The translations under genes were made by a program, and so were the position numbers. From NCBI RefSeq assembly GCF_000523515.1, contig NZ_AWRU01000031.1:18935-77640 (forward strand): DNA of 58,706 nucleotides, read 5' to 3'. Positions 47,301-55,040 of the stretch are shown one piece after another (position 1 is the stretch's first letter; every line of letters starts with the position of its first letter). The DNA is from Pedobacter sp. V48. GTDB lineage: Bacteria > Bacteroidota > Bacteroidia > Sphingobacteriales > Sphingobacteriaceae. The notes under the pieces were generated by a model. That model was not told the origin of the DNA. It searched no databases and saw only the letters and a list, made by a program, of their open reading frames with translations.

Positions 47301-47521
47301 TTGATCGCTCATTCTTCAAATTAAGAAGAATATCGGTAGGCTACGACCTTGCAAAGGTTATAAAAATGGGCAGTTTAAAATCAGTTCACGTATCTGCTTA
47401 CAGCTACAACCCTTTGATGTGGAAGAAAATGCCATTACTAGATCCTGATTACGGTAATGACGATAACCTGCAAGATCCATCTGCAAGATTTATCGGCTTC
47501 TCATTAAGCGTAAAACTTTAA
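44378..47521 (+). CDS. SusC-type TonB-dependent outer-membrane transporter (second pair)
   Basis: Outer-membrane active transporter of 1047 residues. Signal peptide ends near AIAQ (residue 22); then comes the carboxypeptidase-regulatory-like domain (about 24-105, IKGVVKDTKGVGIPGVSVSV), the TonB-box-like VVVTAIGIKQQKKKIGYATQEV, the plug (FSLRGKNPLIVINGVPVETD, VLKGTTASALYGSRGKNGAI) and a barrel ending FIGFSLSVKL. It is paired with the SusD gene 28 bases downstream. A phospholipase C gene follows, suggesting that the ligand could be a product of phospholipid head groups. Its promoter is embedded in an inverted repeat (44331-44364). Confidence 0.96.
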   Translation: MKRKLLLFSVLCLFFAQAAIAQNLIKGVVKDTKGVGIPGVSVSVANTKKATVTDFEGKYSIPAAADATLTFTYLGYISQNADVAGNTQLDITLQEDSKTLGEVVVTAIGIKQQKKKIGYATQEVKLDVLSESKTMNIGNALSGQVAGLTVNNPTGMFQAPGFSLRGKNPLIVINGVPVETDFFDVSGDNIANINVLKGTTASALYGSRGKNGAILITTKNAEKDGLEININTNNMVTAGFTVFPETQTEYGNGSNGKYEFWDGEDGGISDGDMIWGPKFQPGVKIAQWNSPIRNKQTGETIQWYGNVKGTIYDDKSKYERVPTDWVRHDNLNDFLRPGIVTNNDFSVAYKGAKAQFYASGKYSFQRGQVPNTSLTTGGMNFNSSFNLTSNLQLDATLSYNKVSSPNYPRYGYGPKNHMYTILIWMGDDVNGKDLRDHMYVPGMEGYRQANYNYAWYNNPYFASQELTQATDRNVLNAQAKLRWQVTPELSLQARASGRENKSFDNMKSPKSYMNYGDSRNGDYKMWNNSQMNVDLDFLASYNKEISKDLNFTLNAGASTFNRDIQQEYSSSDGLIVPFVYSLNNTQGPVQATNYLEQKSIRSVYGSANFDLFNAIYLNVTGRNDWSSTLAKENRSYFYPSASLSTMISDYIKMPKALDYLKLYTSWAKVSNDLAPYSISSTYTKDVTYGSTPSVTYPNGIINPNINPEKSTSYEVGLSTSLVKKVGLEFTYYNVIDENQIIDLSTSEASGFKTRKVNGNKYKTQGLEIMANYSAVKSQNFSWDIATNWSTSVKKLTEIYNNQAKFGDLKLNERADSFYGTVWQKSATGEVILDPNTGLPTRDNFNVNLGHSDPSWRLGLQNKFMIKGFDVNIDIDGAWGGVMRSVTIEKMWWGGKHPSSVEFRDAEYAAGKAIYIPQGVVITGGELKRDVNGNVLSDTRTYKKNTTAVNWQTWSQIYPYQARVTEEENKKFANVFDRSFFKLRRISVGYDLAKVIKMGSLKSVHVSAYSYNPLMWKKMPLLDPDYGNDDNLQDPSARFIGFSLSVKL

Positions 47522-47549
47522 CAGCTATCACATTTAAAACAAAAGAATA

Positions 47550-49040
47550 ATGAAAAAATTAATATATAGTTTACTAGCCGGGGTAATCCTTATGTCATCG
47601 TGCAAGGACCAGGATTTGATGAACATAGATCCGAATAAACCAACCCAAACCCACCCTCAGCTTTTGCTTACTAAAATAGAATGGGATACCTTCCGTGCCT
47701 ACAGTGGTACTTCACCTCTTTACGCAACCCGTATGCTTGTGCAAACAGATGGCGAAAGTGAAGGTCAGTATTTCAAATGGGGAAGAGGTAATTTTGATTC
47801 ATACTCCTCTCTTAGAAATGTGACCAAGATGATAGAAGAAGCCGGTCGTATTAATGACAACTCTTACATCGCCTTAGCCAAATTTTTTAGAGCTTACTAC
47901 TTTTACAACCTAACCCTTACTTTCGGCGACATTCCTTATAATCAGGCCTTGAAAGGAGAAGATCAGACAGGTTATATGCCACCTGTTTACGACAGCCAGA
48001 AAACCGTGTTTCAAGGTATCCTTAAAGAGCTTGATGAAGCAAACAACATGCTTAAAGGCTTAAACGTGATCATTGCTGGCGATATCATTTACAAAGGCGA
48101 TGCGGCTAAATGGCGCAGACTAGTTAACTCCTTCAGATTAAAGGTGTTAATGACCTTATCGAAAAAAGAAAACGACAACGACCTGAAAGTTAAAGAAGCC
48201 TTTGCTCAGATTGTACAAAGCGAACCTATTTTCGGCAATACAGAAGTCGATGGTGATGGTCAACTGATCTTTCTAGATCAGGAAGGAAGCCGGTACCCAG
48301 AGTTCAACTCAAGCGGATTCGGATCTGGTATGTTCATGGCATCTACTTTTATAGAGCATCTTCAAAATAGAAAAGACCCGCGTTTATTCCTGTATTGTAC
48401 GCAAACAAAAATCGGCAAAGAGGCAGGTAAAGCAATCGATGATTTTACCTCATACGAAGGTGGAGACCCTGCTGCGCCATATGCAGAAACCAGTATTAAA
48501 GCCGCAGCAGGTAAGGTATCTAAAGTGAACGACCGCTTTCCAAGCAACCCCACAAATGAGCCATTAGTACTAATGGGCTACTCAGAACAGGAATTTATTA
48601 TTGCTGAAGGAATTGTAAGAAACTGGATTTCGGGCGATGCCAACCAACATTATAAAAACGGTGTAAAGGCATCCTTTAAATTCTATCAAACCTATGTTAA
48701 AGGCTATGAGGCTTACTTAACAGAAGAAAAAGCAAATGAATACTTGGCATATCCAGTAAACAACTTTGCATTGAGCACTACAACTGCCCAAAAAATGGAG
48801 CAGATAATTACTCAAAAGTATTTAAGAACATTTTTCCAGTCGGGATGGAGCGCATTTTACGACAACCTTAGAACAGGATATCCTGAATTCCGTCGCCCTG
48901 CCGGTGTTACCGTTCCTTACCGTTGGATTTATCCTCAATCGGAATATGATAATAACAGAGACAATGTTTCAAAAGCAATTGAAACTCAGTTTGGTGCAGG
49001 AAACGATAAAATTAACCAACAAGTTTGGTGGATAAAATAA
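47550..49040 (+). CDS. SusD/RagB-like lipoprotein (second pair)
   Basis: Surface-exposed or outer-membrane lipoprotein of 496 residues with lipobox MSSC (Cys18). It is of the SusD-like 2 type: DPNKPTQTHPQLLLTKIEWD near the start, the FFRAYYFYNLTLTFGDIPY helix region, and a C-terminal half with QEFIIAEGIVRNW and FQSGWSAFYDNLRTGYPEFRRP. It binds ligand for the partner SusC. A hairpin with a T-rich tail lies between this gene and the phospholipase gene, so susCD may be expressed at a higher level than the enzyme. Confidence 0.93.
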   Translation: MKKLIYSLLAGVILMSSCKDQDLMNIDPNKPTQTHPQLLLTKIEWDTFRAYSGTSPLYATRMLVQTDGESEGQYFKWGRGNFDSYSSLRNVTKMIEEAGRINDNSYIALAKFFRAYYFYNLTLTFGDIPYNQALKGEDQTGYMPPVYDSQKTVFQGILKELDEANNMLKGLNVIIAGDIIYKGDAAKWRRLVNSFRLKVLMTLSKKENDNDLKVKEAFAQIVQSEPIFGNTEVDGDGQLIFLDQEGSRYPEFNSSGFGSGMFMASTFIEHLQNRKDPRLFLYCTQTKIGKEAGKAIDDFTSYEGGDPAAPYAETSIKAAAGKVSKVNDRFPSNPTNEPLVLMGYSEQEFIIAEGIVRNWISGDANQHYKNGVKASFKFYQTYVKGYEAYLTEEKANEYLAYPVNNFALSTTTAQKMEQIITQKYLRTFFQSGWSAFYDNLRTGYPEFRRPAGVTVPYRWIYPQSEYDNNRDNVSKAIETQFGAGNDKINQQVWWIK

Positions 49041-49064
49041 GCTCATATTCTTTATAATTTATTC

Positions 49065-49098
49065 AAAGGATTGATTAGTTTAGGCTAACCAATCCTTT
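49065..49098 (+). terminator. Hairpin between susD and the phospholipase C gene
   Basis: Arms 49065-49078 and 49085-49098 pair at 13 of 14 positions around TTTAGG, followed by TTATTATAA. It resembles an intrinsic terminator, yet the phospholipase ATG is only 17 bases further on, so no promoter fits in between. Partial readthrough, or a leader structure, is likely. Confidence 0.6.
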
Positions 49099-49115
49099 TA
49101 TTATAACACACTAAA

Positions 49116-51545
49116 ATGGAAACCAGAAGAGACTTTATCAAGAAAGCATCCCTATTAACCGGTGCGCTAGGCATAGCTGGCATCTTACCGCCATCAATAC
49201 AAAGAGCAATGGCAATAGACCCTAAAGTGGGCAGTACCTTTTTAGATGCAGAACATGTGGTATTTTTGATGCAGGAGAACAGGTCTTTTGATCATGCATT
49301 TGGCACACTTAAAGGCGTAAGAGGCTTTAACGATCCTAGAGCCATTGCCCTGCCTAACCAATACCCTGTGTGGTTGCAAAGCAATAAAAAAGGCCAAACG
49401 TATGCCCCATTCAGGTTAAACATTAAAGATACAAAAGCAACCTGGATGAGCGCTCTTCCACACTCATGGGAGAACCAGGTAGATGCCCGTAATAACGGAA
49501 AATACGATGGATGGCTGGAAGCCAAAAGATCAGGCAATAAGGAATATGCTGATATGCCATTAACCATGGGATATTACAATCGCGAGGACATCCCTTTCTA
49601 CTATTCCCTGGCCGATGCATTTACAGTTTGCGACCATAATTTCTGTTCTATATTAACGGGAACCAGTCCTAACCGCTGCTTCTTCTGGACCGGTAAAATC
49701 CGTGAAGAACAAAATGCAACCTCAACCGCACACCACTCTAACGGATATATCGACGGTTCAGAAAATATTTCATGGGGTACATTCCCGGAGCGTTTGTCTA
49801 AGCACAATGTAGACTGGAAAATATACCAAAACGAGCTAAGTGTGGGCGTTGGTCTGGAAAATGAAGAAGATGACTGGCTTGCTAATTTTACAGATAATGA
49901 TATGGAGTTTTTTAAACAATATCATGTAAAAAGGCATCCGGAACATCTGGTTTATCTGCGCAAAGCAAAAACTGAACTGGAAGCCAAGTTAAAAGACAAA
50001 CCAGACGAAAAACTAAAAAAGAAGCTTGATTTTGTAACCAAGGAAATAAAGTTTTTAGAAGTAAACACTCTTGATAAATTAACTCCTGAGCAGCAAGATT
50101 TACATAAAAGAGCATTTGTAACCAATCGAAATGATCCAGACTTCCATCGTCTTGAGACCATCACTTACGATGATAAAGGCACTAAAAGAACTGCCCAGAT
50201 CCCTAAAGGAGATGTGTTGCATCAATTCCGTGAAGATGTTGACGGCGGCAAATTACCCACCGTTTCATGGCTAGTTGCGCCAAGCAACTTCTCGGATCAT
50301 CCCGGAGCACCTTGGTATGGCGCCTGGTATCTTTCAGAAACCATAGACATTTTAACCAAGAACCCCGAAGTATGGAAAAAGACCATCTTTATTCTTACTT
50401 ACGATGAAAACGATGGATATTTTGATCACCTACCCCCTTTTGTATCTCCAGATCCAAAAAATCCTAAAACAGGGGTAGTTTCAAAATCCTTAGACAACAG
50501 CTCGGAGTATCTTTACAAAGGTGAAAATAGTGAGAGAGAAAGTTCTTTAGGTTTAGGCTTTAGAGTTCCAATGGTAGTTGTATCGCCATGGTCTAGAGGC
50601 GGTTATGTAAACTCACAAGTATTTGATCATACCTCCTCTATTCAGTTTTTAGAGCGGTTTTTAAGCCATAAAACCGGTCAGAAGATATACGAAGACAACA
50701 TCAGTTCGTGGAGAAGAAGCCTATGCGGCGATTTAACTTCCGTATTTAGACCATACAATGGAGAGAACATTCCATTGCCAAAAGTAGTTGAAAGATTACC
50801 TTTTCTCGAAAGTATCCACAAAGCCAAATTTGCCAAACTACCTAATAACTTCAAAAACCTGGATCAACTTGCCATTGCAGGCATCATTAAAAACCCTAAA
50901 GGCAACCCTAACTTACCTAAGCAGGAACCCGGAATTAAACCCGCAAATGCAATCCCTTATGAGCTGTATGCACATGGTGCATTAGACATGGCAAACAACC
51001 TGTTTAAAATTGGCTTTACTGCAGGGAATAAATTCTTTGGCGACAGAGCAAAAGGTGTCGGTTTCATAGTATACGCTAATAATAACAACTGGAACTTTAC
51101 CGTTGATGCAGGCGATACTATAGACTATAACTGGCCATTAAACAATGGCATTTATGATTTAAAAGTGTACAGTGCTAATGGTTTTTACCGCAGGTATAAA
51201 GGCAGTGCCAACGATCCTAAAATTGCGGTTTATTTAATGTACCAAAGTGAAAAAGATGGCAGGAGGGTTAATGGAAATGTATTGTTACACGTTAAACGTA
51301 TAACCAGTGGTGAGCAAGTTAGCTTAACTGTAAAAGACACCAGCTACAAAAAAGCTCCCATTAAAGCTGTTTTAAAGAAAAATCAGGAAGAGATTTTTAT
51401 ACCTATTGACCTGAAATCAAGCCATAGCTGGTATGATTTGACTGTAACTTCAGAAAAACATGTGGGTTATAGTCAGCAATTTGCCGGGCATGCAGAACAT
51501 TTAAAAGAAAGCTTTACCGATCCGCTAATGGGCCATTTGGTTTAA
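49116..51545 (+). CDS. Phosphocholine-specific phospholipase C, Tat-exported
   Basis: Exported phosphoesterase of 809 residues, the size of the Pseudomonas-type non-haemolytic/haemolytic phospholipases C, which split phosphatidylcholine or sphingomyelin to diacylglycerol or ceramide and phosphocholine. It opens with a Tat signal (RRDFIKKAS). The phosphoesterase domain carries the nucleophile-region motif MQENRSFDHAFG (Glu54-Asn55), DNFCS-like HNFCSILTGTSPNR, and the metal-site TYDENDGYFDH near residue 430. Two C-terminal beta domains follow (about 600-800, with VDAGDTIDYNW and HSWYDLTVTSE), as in this family. It lies 75 bases after susD. The probable role is phosphate or choline acquisition from lipids; head-group preference is inference. 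Confidence 0.93.
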   Translation: METRRDFIKKASLLTGALGIAGILPPSIQRAMAIDPKVGSTFLDAEHVVFLMQENRSFDHAFGTLKGVRGFNDPRAIALPNQYPVWLQSNKKGQTYAPFRLNIKDTKATWMSALPHSWENQVDARNNGKYDGWLEAKRSGNKEYADMPLTMGYYNREDIPFYYSLADAFTVCDHNFCSILTGTSPNRCFFWTGKIREEQNATSTAHHSNGYIDGSENISWGTFPERLSKHNVDWKIYQNELSVGVGLENEEDDWLANFTDNDMEFFKQYHVKRHPEHLVYLRKAKTELEAKLKDKPDEKLKKKLDFVTKEIKFLEVNTLDKLTPEQQDLHKRAFVTNRNDPDFHRLETITYDDKGTKRTAQIPKGDVLHQFREDVDGGKLPTVSWLVAPSNFSDHPGAPWYGAWYLSETIDILTKNPEVWKKTIFILTYDENDGYFDHLPPFVSPDPKNPKTGVVSKSLDNSSEYLYKGENSERESSLGLGFRVPMVVVSPWSRGGYVNSQVFDHTSSIQFLERFLSHKTGQKIYEDNISSWRRSLCGDLTSVFRPYNGENIPLPKVVERLPFLESIHKAKFAKLPNNFKNLDQLAIAGIIKNPKGNPNLPKQEPGIKPANAIPYELYAHGALDMANNLFKIGFTAGNKFFGDRAKGVGFIVYANNNNWNFTVDAGDTIDYNWPLNNGIYDLKVYSANGFYRRYKGSANDPKIAVYLMYQSEKDGRRVNGNVLLHVKRITSGEQVSLTVKDTSYKKAPIKAVLKKNQEEIFIPIDLKSSHSWYDLTVTSEKHVGYSQQFAGHAEHLKESFTDPLMGHLV

Positions 51546-51594
51546 GGCTTCTCTCCCATCAAGATCAGTAGGGATGTAAAGAGATCGAAGCTAA

Positions 51595-51723
51595 AAACAC
51601 TTGAAAAAGTATTGAGAAACACTTGGGTTGGAAGATCGTTGAGATATGTAAAAGATATTTCAATCATCTCTATAACACCCTTCAAGCATTCCTTAAATAT
51701 ATTTCCATTCAAGTGTTTCTCAA
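51595..51723. repeat. Inverted and direct repeats in the 289-bp gap after the phospholipase gene
   Basis: TTGAGAAACACTTG (51612-51625) and CAAGTGTTTCTCAA (51710-51723) are exact inverted copies 84 bases apart; AAACACTTG also occurs at 51595-51603. A 67-codon minus-strand frame (51542-51745) spans them and overlaps the phospholipase stop, but lacks start signals. I see no recognised gene in 51546-51834; it could encode a structured RNA or be decayed sequence. Confidence 0.5.
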
Positions 51724-51782
51724 GCCTTTCTTCGGTATTTCTCAATTGTTTCCAATAGAAATCAAAAAAAATATCTGTAGCC

Positions 51783-51813
51783 TTGTAGCGTTTCTCATCG
51801 CCCCTGCGTAATA
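51783..51813 (+). promoter_or_regulatory. Possible ECF-type promoter of the lipoprotein-sigma-barrel operon
   Basis: TTGTAGCG (51783-51790) and GCGTAATA (51806-51813) are separated by 15 bases and lie about 20 bases before the ATG at 51835. The layout resembles self-recognised ECF sigma promoters (GTA-type -35, CGT-type -10) rather than the -33/-7 pattern seen elsewhere here. Autoregulation is inference. Confidence 0.35.
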
Positions 51814-51834
51814 GTAAGATATAAACCAGCTATT

Positions 51835-52248
51835 ATGGACATCAACCAAATACTACCAATTGCATTAAGCTTATGCTTATTTATGAGCTGTAAAAAAAGT
51901 GATGACAAAATAGTTTTTAGCGGAACATATACAGGAAAGTTTATTGAAGGTCCAGTCAATCAGCTTGTATCTGTTAACACAGAAGTTAAGTTTAGCGGCG
52001 ACGGGTATGCAGCTACAAATGGTACTGGTATATTTACAGTTGAGAATTCTTCAAAGATTAAATTTTCCATGGATTATGTAGCATCAATGGATTATGTTGG
52101 TAACAAGGTTTTGCAGGGCGATTATAGCTATGTGACTAAAGGAGACAGTTTGATCTTAGACAAGATATTTCCTTCTACAGAACACCACTACACCTTAACA
52201 AGCACTATTAGTTACAAAAATCAATATAGATTAAAGCGAATGAAATAA
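51835..52248 (+). CDS. Small lipoprotein upstream of an ECF sigma factor gene
   Basis: Lipoprotein of 137 residues with a signal ending at lipobox FMSC (Cys19). The mature part is beta-rich (FSGTYTGKFIEGPVNQL, VKFSGDGYAATNGTG, YSYVTKGDSLILDKI), resembling a small calycin/lipocalin-like or DUF-type fold, but I recognise no family. It ends 3 bases before the sigma factor gene, so the genes are coexpressed, and it may report on envelope state or be a regulated output. A signal-sensing role is conjecture. Confidence 0.75.
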   Translation: MDINQILPIALSLCLFMSCKKSDDKIVFSGTYTGKFIEGPVNQLVSVNTEVKFSGDGYAATNGTGIFTVENSSKIKFSMDYVASMDYVGNKVLQGDYSYVTKGDSLILDKIFPSTEHHYTLTSTISYKNQYRLKRMK

Positions 52249-52251
52249 TAA

Positions 52252-52803
52252 ATGTCCATCAAACATAACGCCTCAGATGCCGAGTTAATTAAGGAGTGTA
52301 AAAAGGGCAACCTAAAACACCAGGAAATGTTGTATAAGCGCTTTTATGCTTATGCAATGGGCATTGCCATGCGCTACCTTATTAATAAAGATGATGCTTT
52401 GGTGGTAGTAAATGACGCTTTTATTAAAACATTTAATGCGCTCTATACTTTTAAAGATGATTTAGAATTTAAGCCTTGGTTTAGAAAAATATTGGTTAAT
52501 ACCGCTCTCGATAGTAAAAGAAAGAACTTAAAATACATTCATGATAGTGAAATCCCAGAGGTGTTTCAGCAAACCATGTATCCATCAGCTATTGAAAAAC
52601 TCTCGGCAGCTGATATTTTGAACTTAATGAAACAACTTCCGGAAACGCATCATGTAGTTTTTAACCTGTATGAAATTGATGGCTATTCACATAAAGAGAT
52701 TGGTTTAATGTTAAGTATACCCGAAAGCTCATCAAGAACTTACCTGACCCGGGCGAAACAGGCATTGCAAAAATTAATACAAAGTGACCTTATAAAGATA
52801 TGA
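52252..52803 (+). CDS. RNA polymerase ECF sigma-70 factor
   Basis: Sigma factor of 183 residues containing only regions 2 and 4. Region 2 (about 22-90) includes YKRFYAYAMGIAMRYLINKDDALVVVNDAFIKTFNAL and FKPWFRKILVNTALD; region 4 (about 125-175) has LPETHHVVFNLYEIDGYSHKEIGLMLSIPESSSRTYLTRAKQALQ, split here by helices of the recognition unit. Its stop overlaps the start of the next gene by 4 bases (ATGA), implying translational coupling with its probable anti-sigma partner. The ECF type is that common in Bacteroidota. Confidence 0.95.
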   Translation: MSIKHNASDAELIKECKKGNLKHQEMLYKRFYAYAMGIAMRYLINKDDALVVVNDAFIKTFNALYTFKDDLEFKPWFRKILVNTALDSKRKNLKYIHDSEIPEVFQQTMYPSAIEKLSAADILNLMKQLPETHHVVFNLYEIDGYSHKEIGLMLSIPESSSRTYLTRAKQALQKLIQSDLIKI

Positions 52804-54023
52804 ACACGTTAGACGATAAATTCAGCAATCATATTAAGGCAGTTTTCGAAGAATTTGATACTGAAGGGGCAGATTATGGCTGGGCTGAACTTAGAAAAGA
52901 TTTTCCGCCAAAAAGCAGTCATAAGCCACTGTACCTTTGGTTATCGGGCATTGCTGCATCTTTATTGCTTGCTGGGGTGCTCTTATTCAACACTTATAAT
53001 AATGATTCTTTAAAGAATGTTACGGAGCAAAACAATATCACAAAAACCAATCCTGTAGCACCTCAAAAATCCGACAGCAATTTAGATAAGGCCACTAATA
53101 AGCAGATTAATACTTTTGATAAAAGCATTGTATCTGCAAAAATTATTGAAGGAATTGCGCCAGTCAACTTAGCCGGAAAACAGCTGATAGTTGATAAGGT
53201 TACTGATACAACCCTAAATAAGGAGCCCAACAGAGATAGCATCAATCTGCTTGCAAATGTTGTTACCGCTAAAACCGATAGTGTAAAAAAAACTAAACCT
53301 TCAACACTTGAGTTTTTACAAGAAGAGAATGAAAAAGAAAACAAATCTTTTGCATCTGTAGGTAAAAAAGCCAGAGAAGATAAAAAAAATGCATTATTTG
53401 ATGTTTATACTGCAACGTTTTTAAATTATTACGCAGATAACCCTGTAAAAGTAAATGCAGGGGCGGGTTTCAATGCAAACATTCGGATCAATAAGAATGT
53501 GTACCTTTCTATGGGTGCCGGCATTAGTGAAACCAACATTACTTACCAGAGCTCTGTTCCTTCTTCTTTATCTAATTTGTCGAGCGGTGCAGCAGATGCC
53601 GCCCTTATGAACGGTTATGTAGTGGGGGCAAATGGCACTAAATTGGATGCTCGTTTTATTAATATAGACGTTCCTGTAGCTGTTAAGTTCTATCCCGGCA
53701 AAAGCGGCAAGTACTATCTTTCTACAGGCGTAAATTCAAGTACCTACCTCAATCAAAAATATTCCAGTTCTATAAGTGGTTTTAATCCCTCTGCAAATAG
53801 TTATTCAGACTTTAAAGGAAGAACTGAAGAAAGCAATTTTAAGGGATTTGATTTTGCCAACAGTGCTATTTTTGCTGTAGGGATAAATCAGTCGCTTGGA
53901 AAAAGCAGCACATTAACTTTTGAGCCCTTCTTTAGGCCGTCGTTACGTGGTTATGGCGACAAAAATATCAAAATAAACACCGCCGGCCTGAACCTGAAAT
54001 TAAGTTTGGGTGGCAAGAAATAG
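52800..54023 (+). CDS. Putative dual-membrane anti-sigma factor: cytoplasmic head, one helix, outer-membrane barrel
   Basis: A 407-residue protein with no N-terminal signal peptide. Residues 1-43 are polar and cytoplasmic (KAVFEEFDTEGADYGWAELR), 44-63 form one hydrophobic helix (LYLWLSGIAASLLLAGVLLF), about 64-190 is a Lys/Thr/Asn-rich linker with the periplasm-spanning length, and about 200-407 is an outer-membrane barrel (VNAGAGFNANIRINKNVYLSMGAG-type strands) ending in GLNLKLSLGG. This architecture, fused to an ECF sigma gene by a 4-base overlap, matches the dual-membrane-spanning anti-sigma factors described in Bacteroides. The N-terminal segment would bind the sigma factor, by inference. 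The protein lacks a recognisable zinc anti-sigma motif. Confidence 0.75.
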   Translation: MNTLDDKFSNHIKAVFEEFDTEGADYGWAELRKDFPPKSSHKPLYLWLSGIAASLLLAGVLLFNTYNNDSLKNVTEQNNITKTNPVAPQKSDSNLDKATNKQINTFDKSIVSAKIIEGIAPVNLAGKQLIVDKVTDTTLNKEPNRDSINLLANVVTAKTDSVKKTKPSTLEFLQEENEKENKSFASVGKKAREDKKNALFDVYTATFLNYYADNPVKVNAGAGFNANIRINKNVYLSMGAGISETNITYQSSVPSSLSNLSSGAADAALMNGYVVGANGTKLDARFINIDVPVAVKFYPGKSGKYYLSTGVNSSTYLNQKYSSSISGFNPSANSYSDFKGRTEESNFKGFDFANSAIFAVGINQSLGKSSTLTFEPFFRPSLRGYGDKNIKINTAGLNLKLSLGGKK

Positions 54024-54034
54024 TTGTTAAATTT

Positions 54035-54052
54035 GATGGTAGATTTACCATC
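54035..54052 (+). terminator. Short hairpin after the barrel gene
   Basis: GATGGTA (54035-54041) and TACCATC (54046-54052) pair around GATT, followed by AT-rich DNA without a clean T tract. A weak terminator is possible; the next gene starts 20 bases later. Confidence 0.4.
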
Positions 54053-54071
54053 TATCTTAAATTAAATATCT

Positions 54072-55022
54072 ATGAAAAAGACCTCTCCAATCCTGACCTT
54101 GCTATTGCTGGTTTGTTGTGTTAATGCAAATGCGCAATTCGGCAAATTAAAAGATGCGTTAAACAATGCCGCAGGAAACATCCTTAATAATAAACAACTT
54201 AAGCTACTTCAAAGCGACCCTATAACAACCAACTTTGACGATTGCAACAAGAAGGAAACAATGCCTGTAGACTTTGGCGCCGACTCCGTAAAAAAGAAAC
54301 TCTGTGACTTAACCTCAAGCTATACATCGGCACAGGGCTTTACTTTAAAACCGGGCTTTTATACCGGAACTTTTAAAAGCTTTTGCTTAAAAGCAGGTAC
54401 TCATGGACCAGGAAATGGCGATGGCTATTTATATGCCCCGCTGGCAGGCCCGAAAGAGACGATTGCCAGAACGCTTATCGCAAATTGGGAACAGCACCCT
54501 GAAATTGAACAAAGCAAAGTGCAATTGCTTTTATGGGCAATCATTGCAAAAACTAACTTCAGTAAGCTCTCGCCTGATCTTCAGTTGGTGGCAGCTAAAT
54601 TGCTTAACAAAAATGATATTTCGGCCTTAAGCAGCAGCATAATGGATTATTTATCGAGCGAAGCGATGTTAAAAATAACTGCCAACCTACCTGAACCTGC
54701 CAAGACCATTGTAGAAATTGAAAACAAAATGAGAGGACTGTTATATCAGGCCAATTCATCGTACGATCAGATTGAACAATTGGCAATGCTTAGTGGTAGT
54801 GCTGTTCCAAATACAGATTTCCCAAGGGGGATATGGGGTTTGCATCCTGATGGTTATTATATTAAATACCTGCCTCATTCTTATACCAGAACGGAAGTGG
54901 TTATTTATGTCCCTAAAACAATTGCAACTGTAAATTATCTGCCTGTTGGTATGGTTGCCGTACCTGCAAGCAGGGGTTGTCAGCGTTTAGGGCAGTCTAA
55001 TTTATTGGCTTGCGAGAATTAA
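54072..55022 (+). CDS. Exported protein of unknown function (316 residues)
   Basis: I do not recognise this protein. It has a signal peptide (about 1-21, ending NANAQ). A notable segment is FKSFCLKAGTHGPGNGDGYL (about 105-124), which is Gly-rich and could bind a metal or sugar; an acidic, helical central part follows (about 130-240). Seven cysteines remain after the signal (including NFDDCNK, KLCDL, SFCLK, RGCQR and LACEN), suggesting disulfides outside the cytoplasm. It follows the sigma/barrel genes after 48 bases and a weak hairpin, and precedes the AlkZ-like gene by 18 bases. It may be a regulon member of the sigma factor. Confidence 0.75.
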   Translation: MKKTSPILTLLLLVCCVNANAQFGKLKDALNNAAGNILNNKQLKLLQSDPITTNFDDCNKKETMPVDFGADSVKKKLCDLTSSYTSAQGFTLKPGFYTGTFKSFCLKAGTHGPGNGDGYLYAPLAGPKETIARTLIANWEQHPEIEQSKVQLLLWAIIAKTNFSKLSPDLQLVAAKLLNKNDISALSSSIMDYLSSEAMLKITANLPEPAKTIVEIENKMRGLLYQANSSYDQIEQLAMLSGSAVPNTDFPRGIWGLHPDGYYIKYLPHSYTRTEVVIYVPKTIATVNYLPVGMVAVPASRGCQRLGQSNLLACEN

Positions 55023-55040
55023 CATCGTACACATCCCTAT

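Noticed and set aside
49065..49098. Treating the hairpin as a full stop that makes the phospholipase an independent gene
   Set aside because: Only 17 bases remain before the ATG, too few for a separate promoter, so cotranscription with susCD is more likely.
51542..51745. Minus-strand 67-codon frame overlapping the phospholipase stop
   Set aside because: It has no promoter or start context and shares DNA with repeats; composition looks random.
53063..53344. Minus-strand frame of 93 codons inside the anti-sigma-like gene
   Set aside because: It is the shadow of the Lys/Thr-rich linker, which reads as Phe/Leu/Ser-rich on the other strand.
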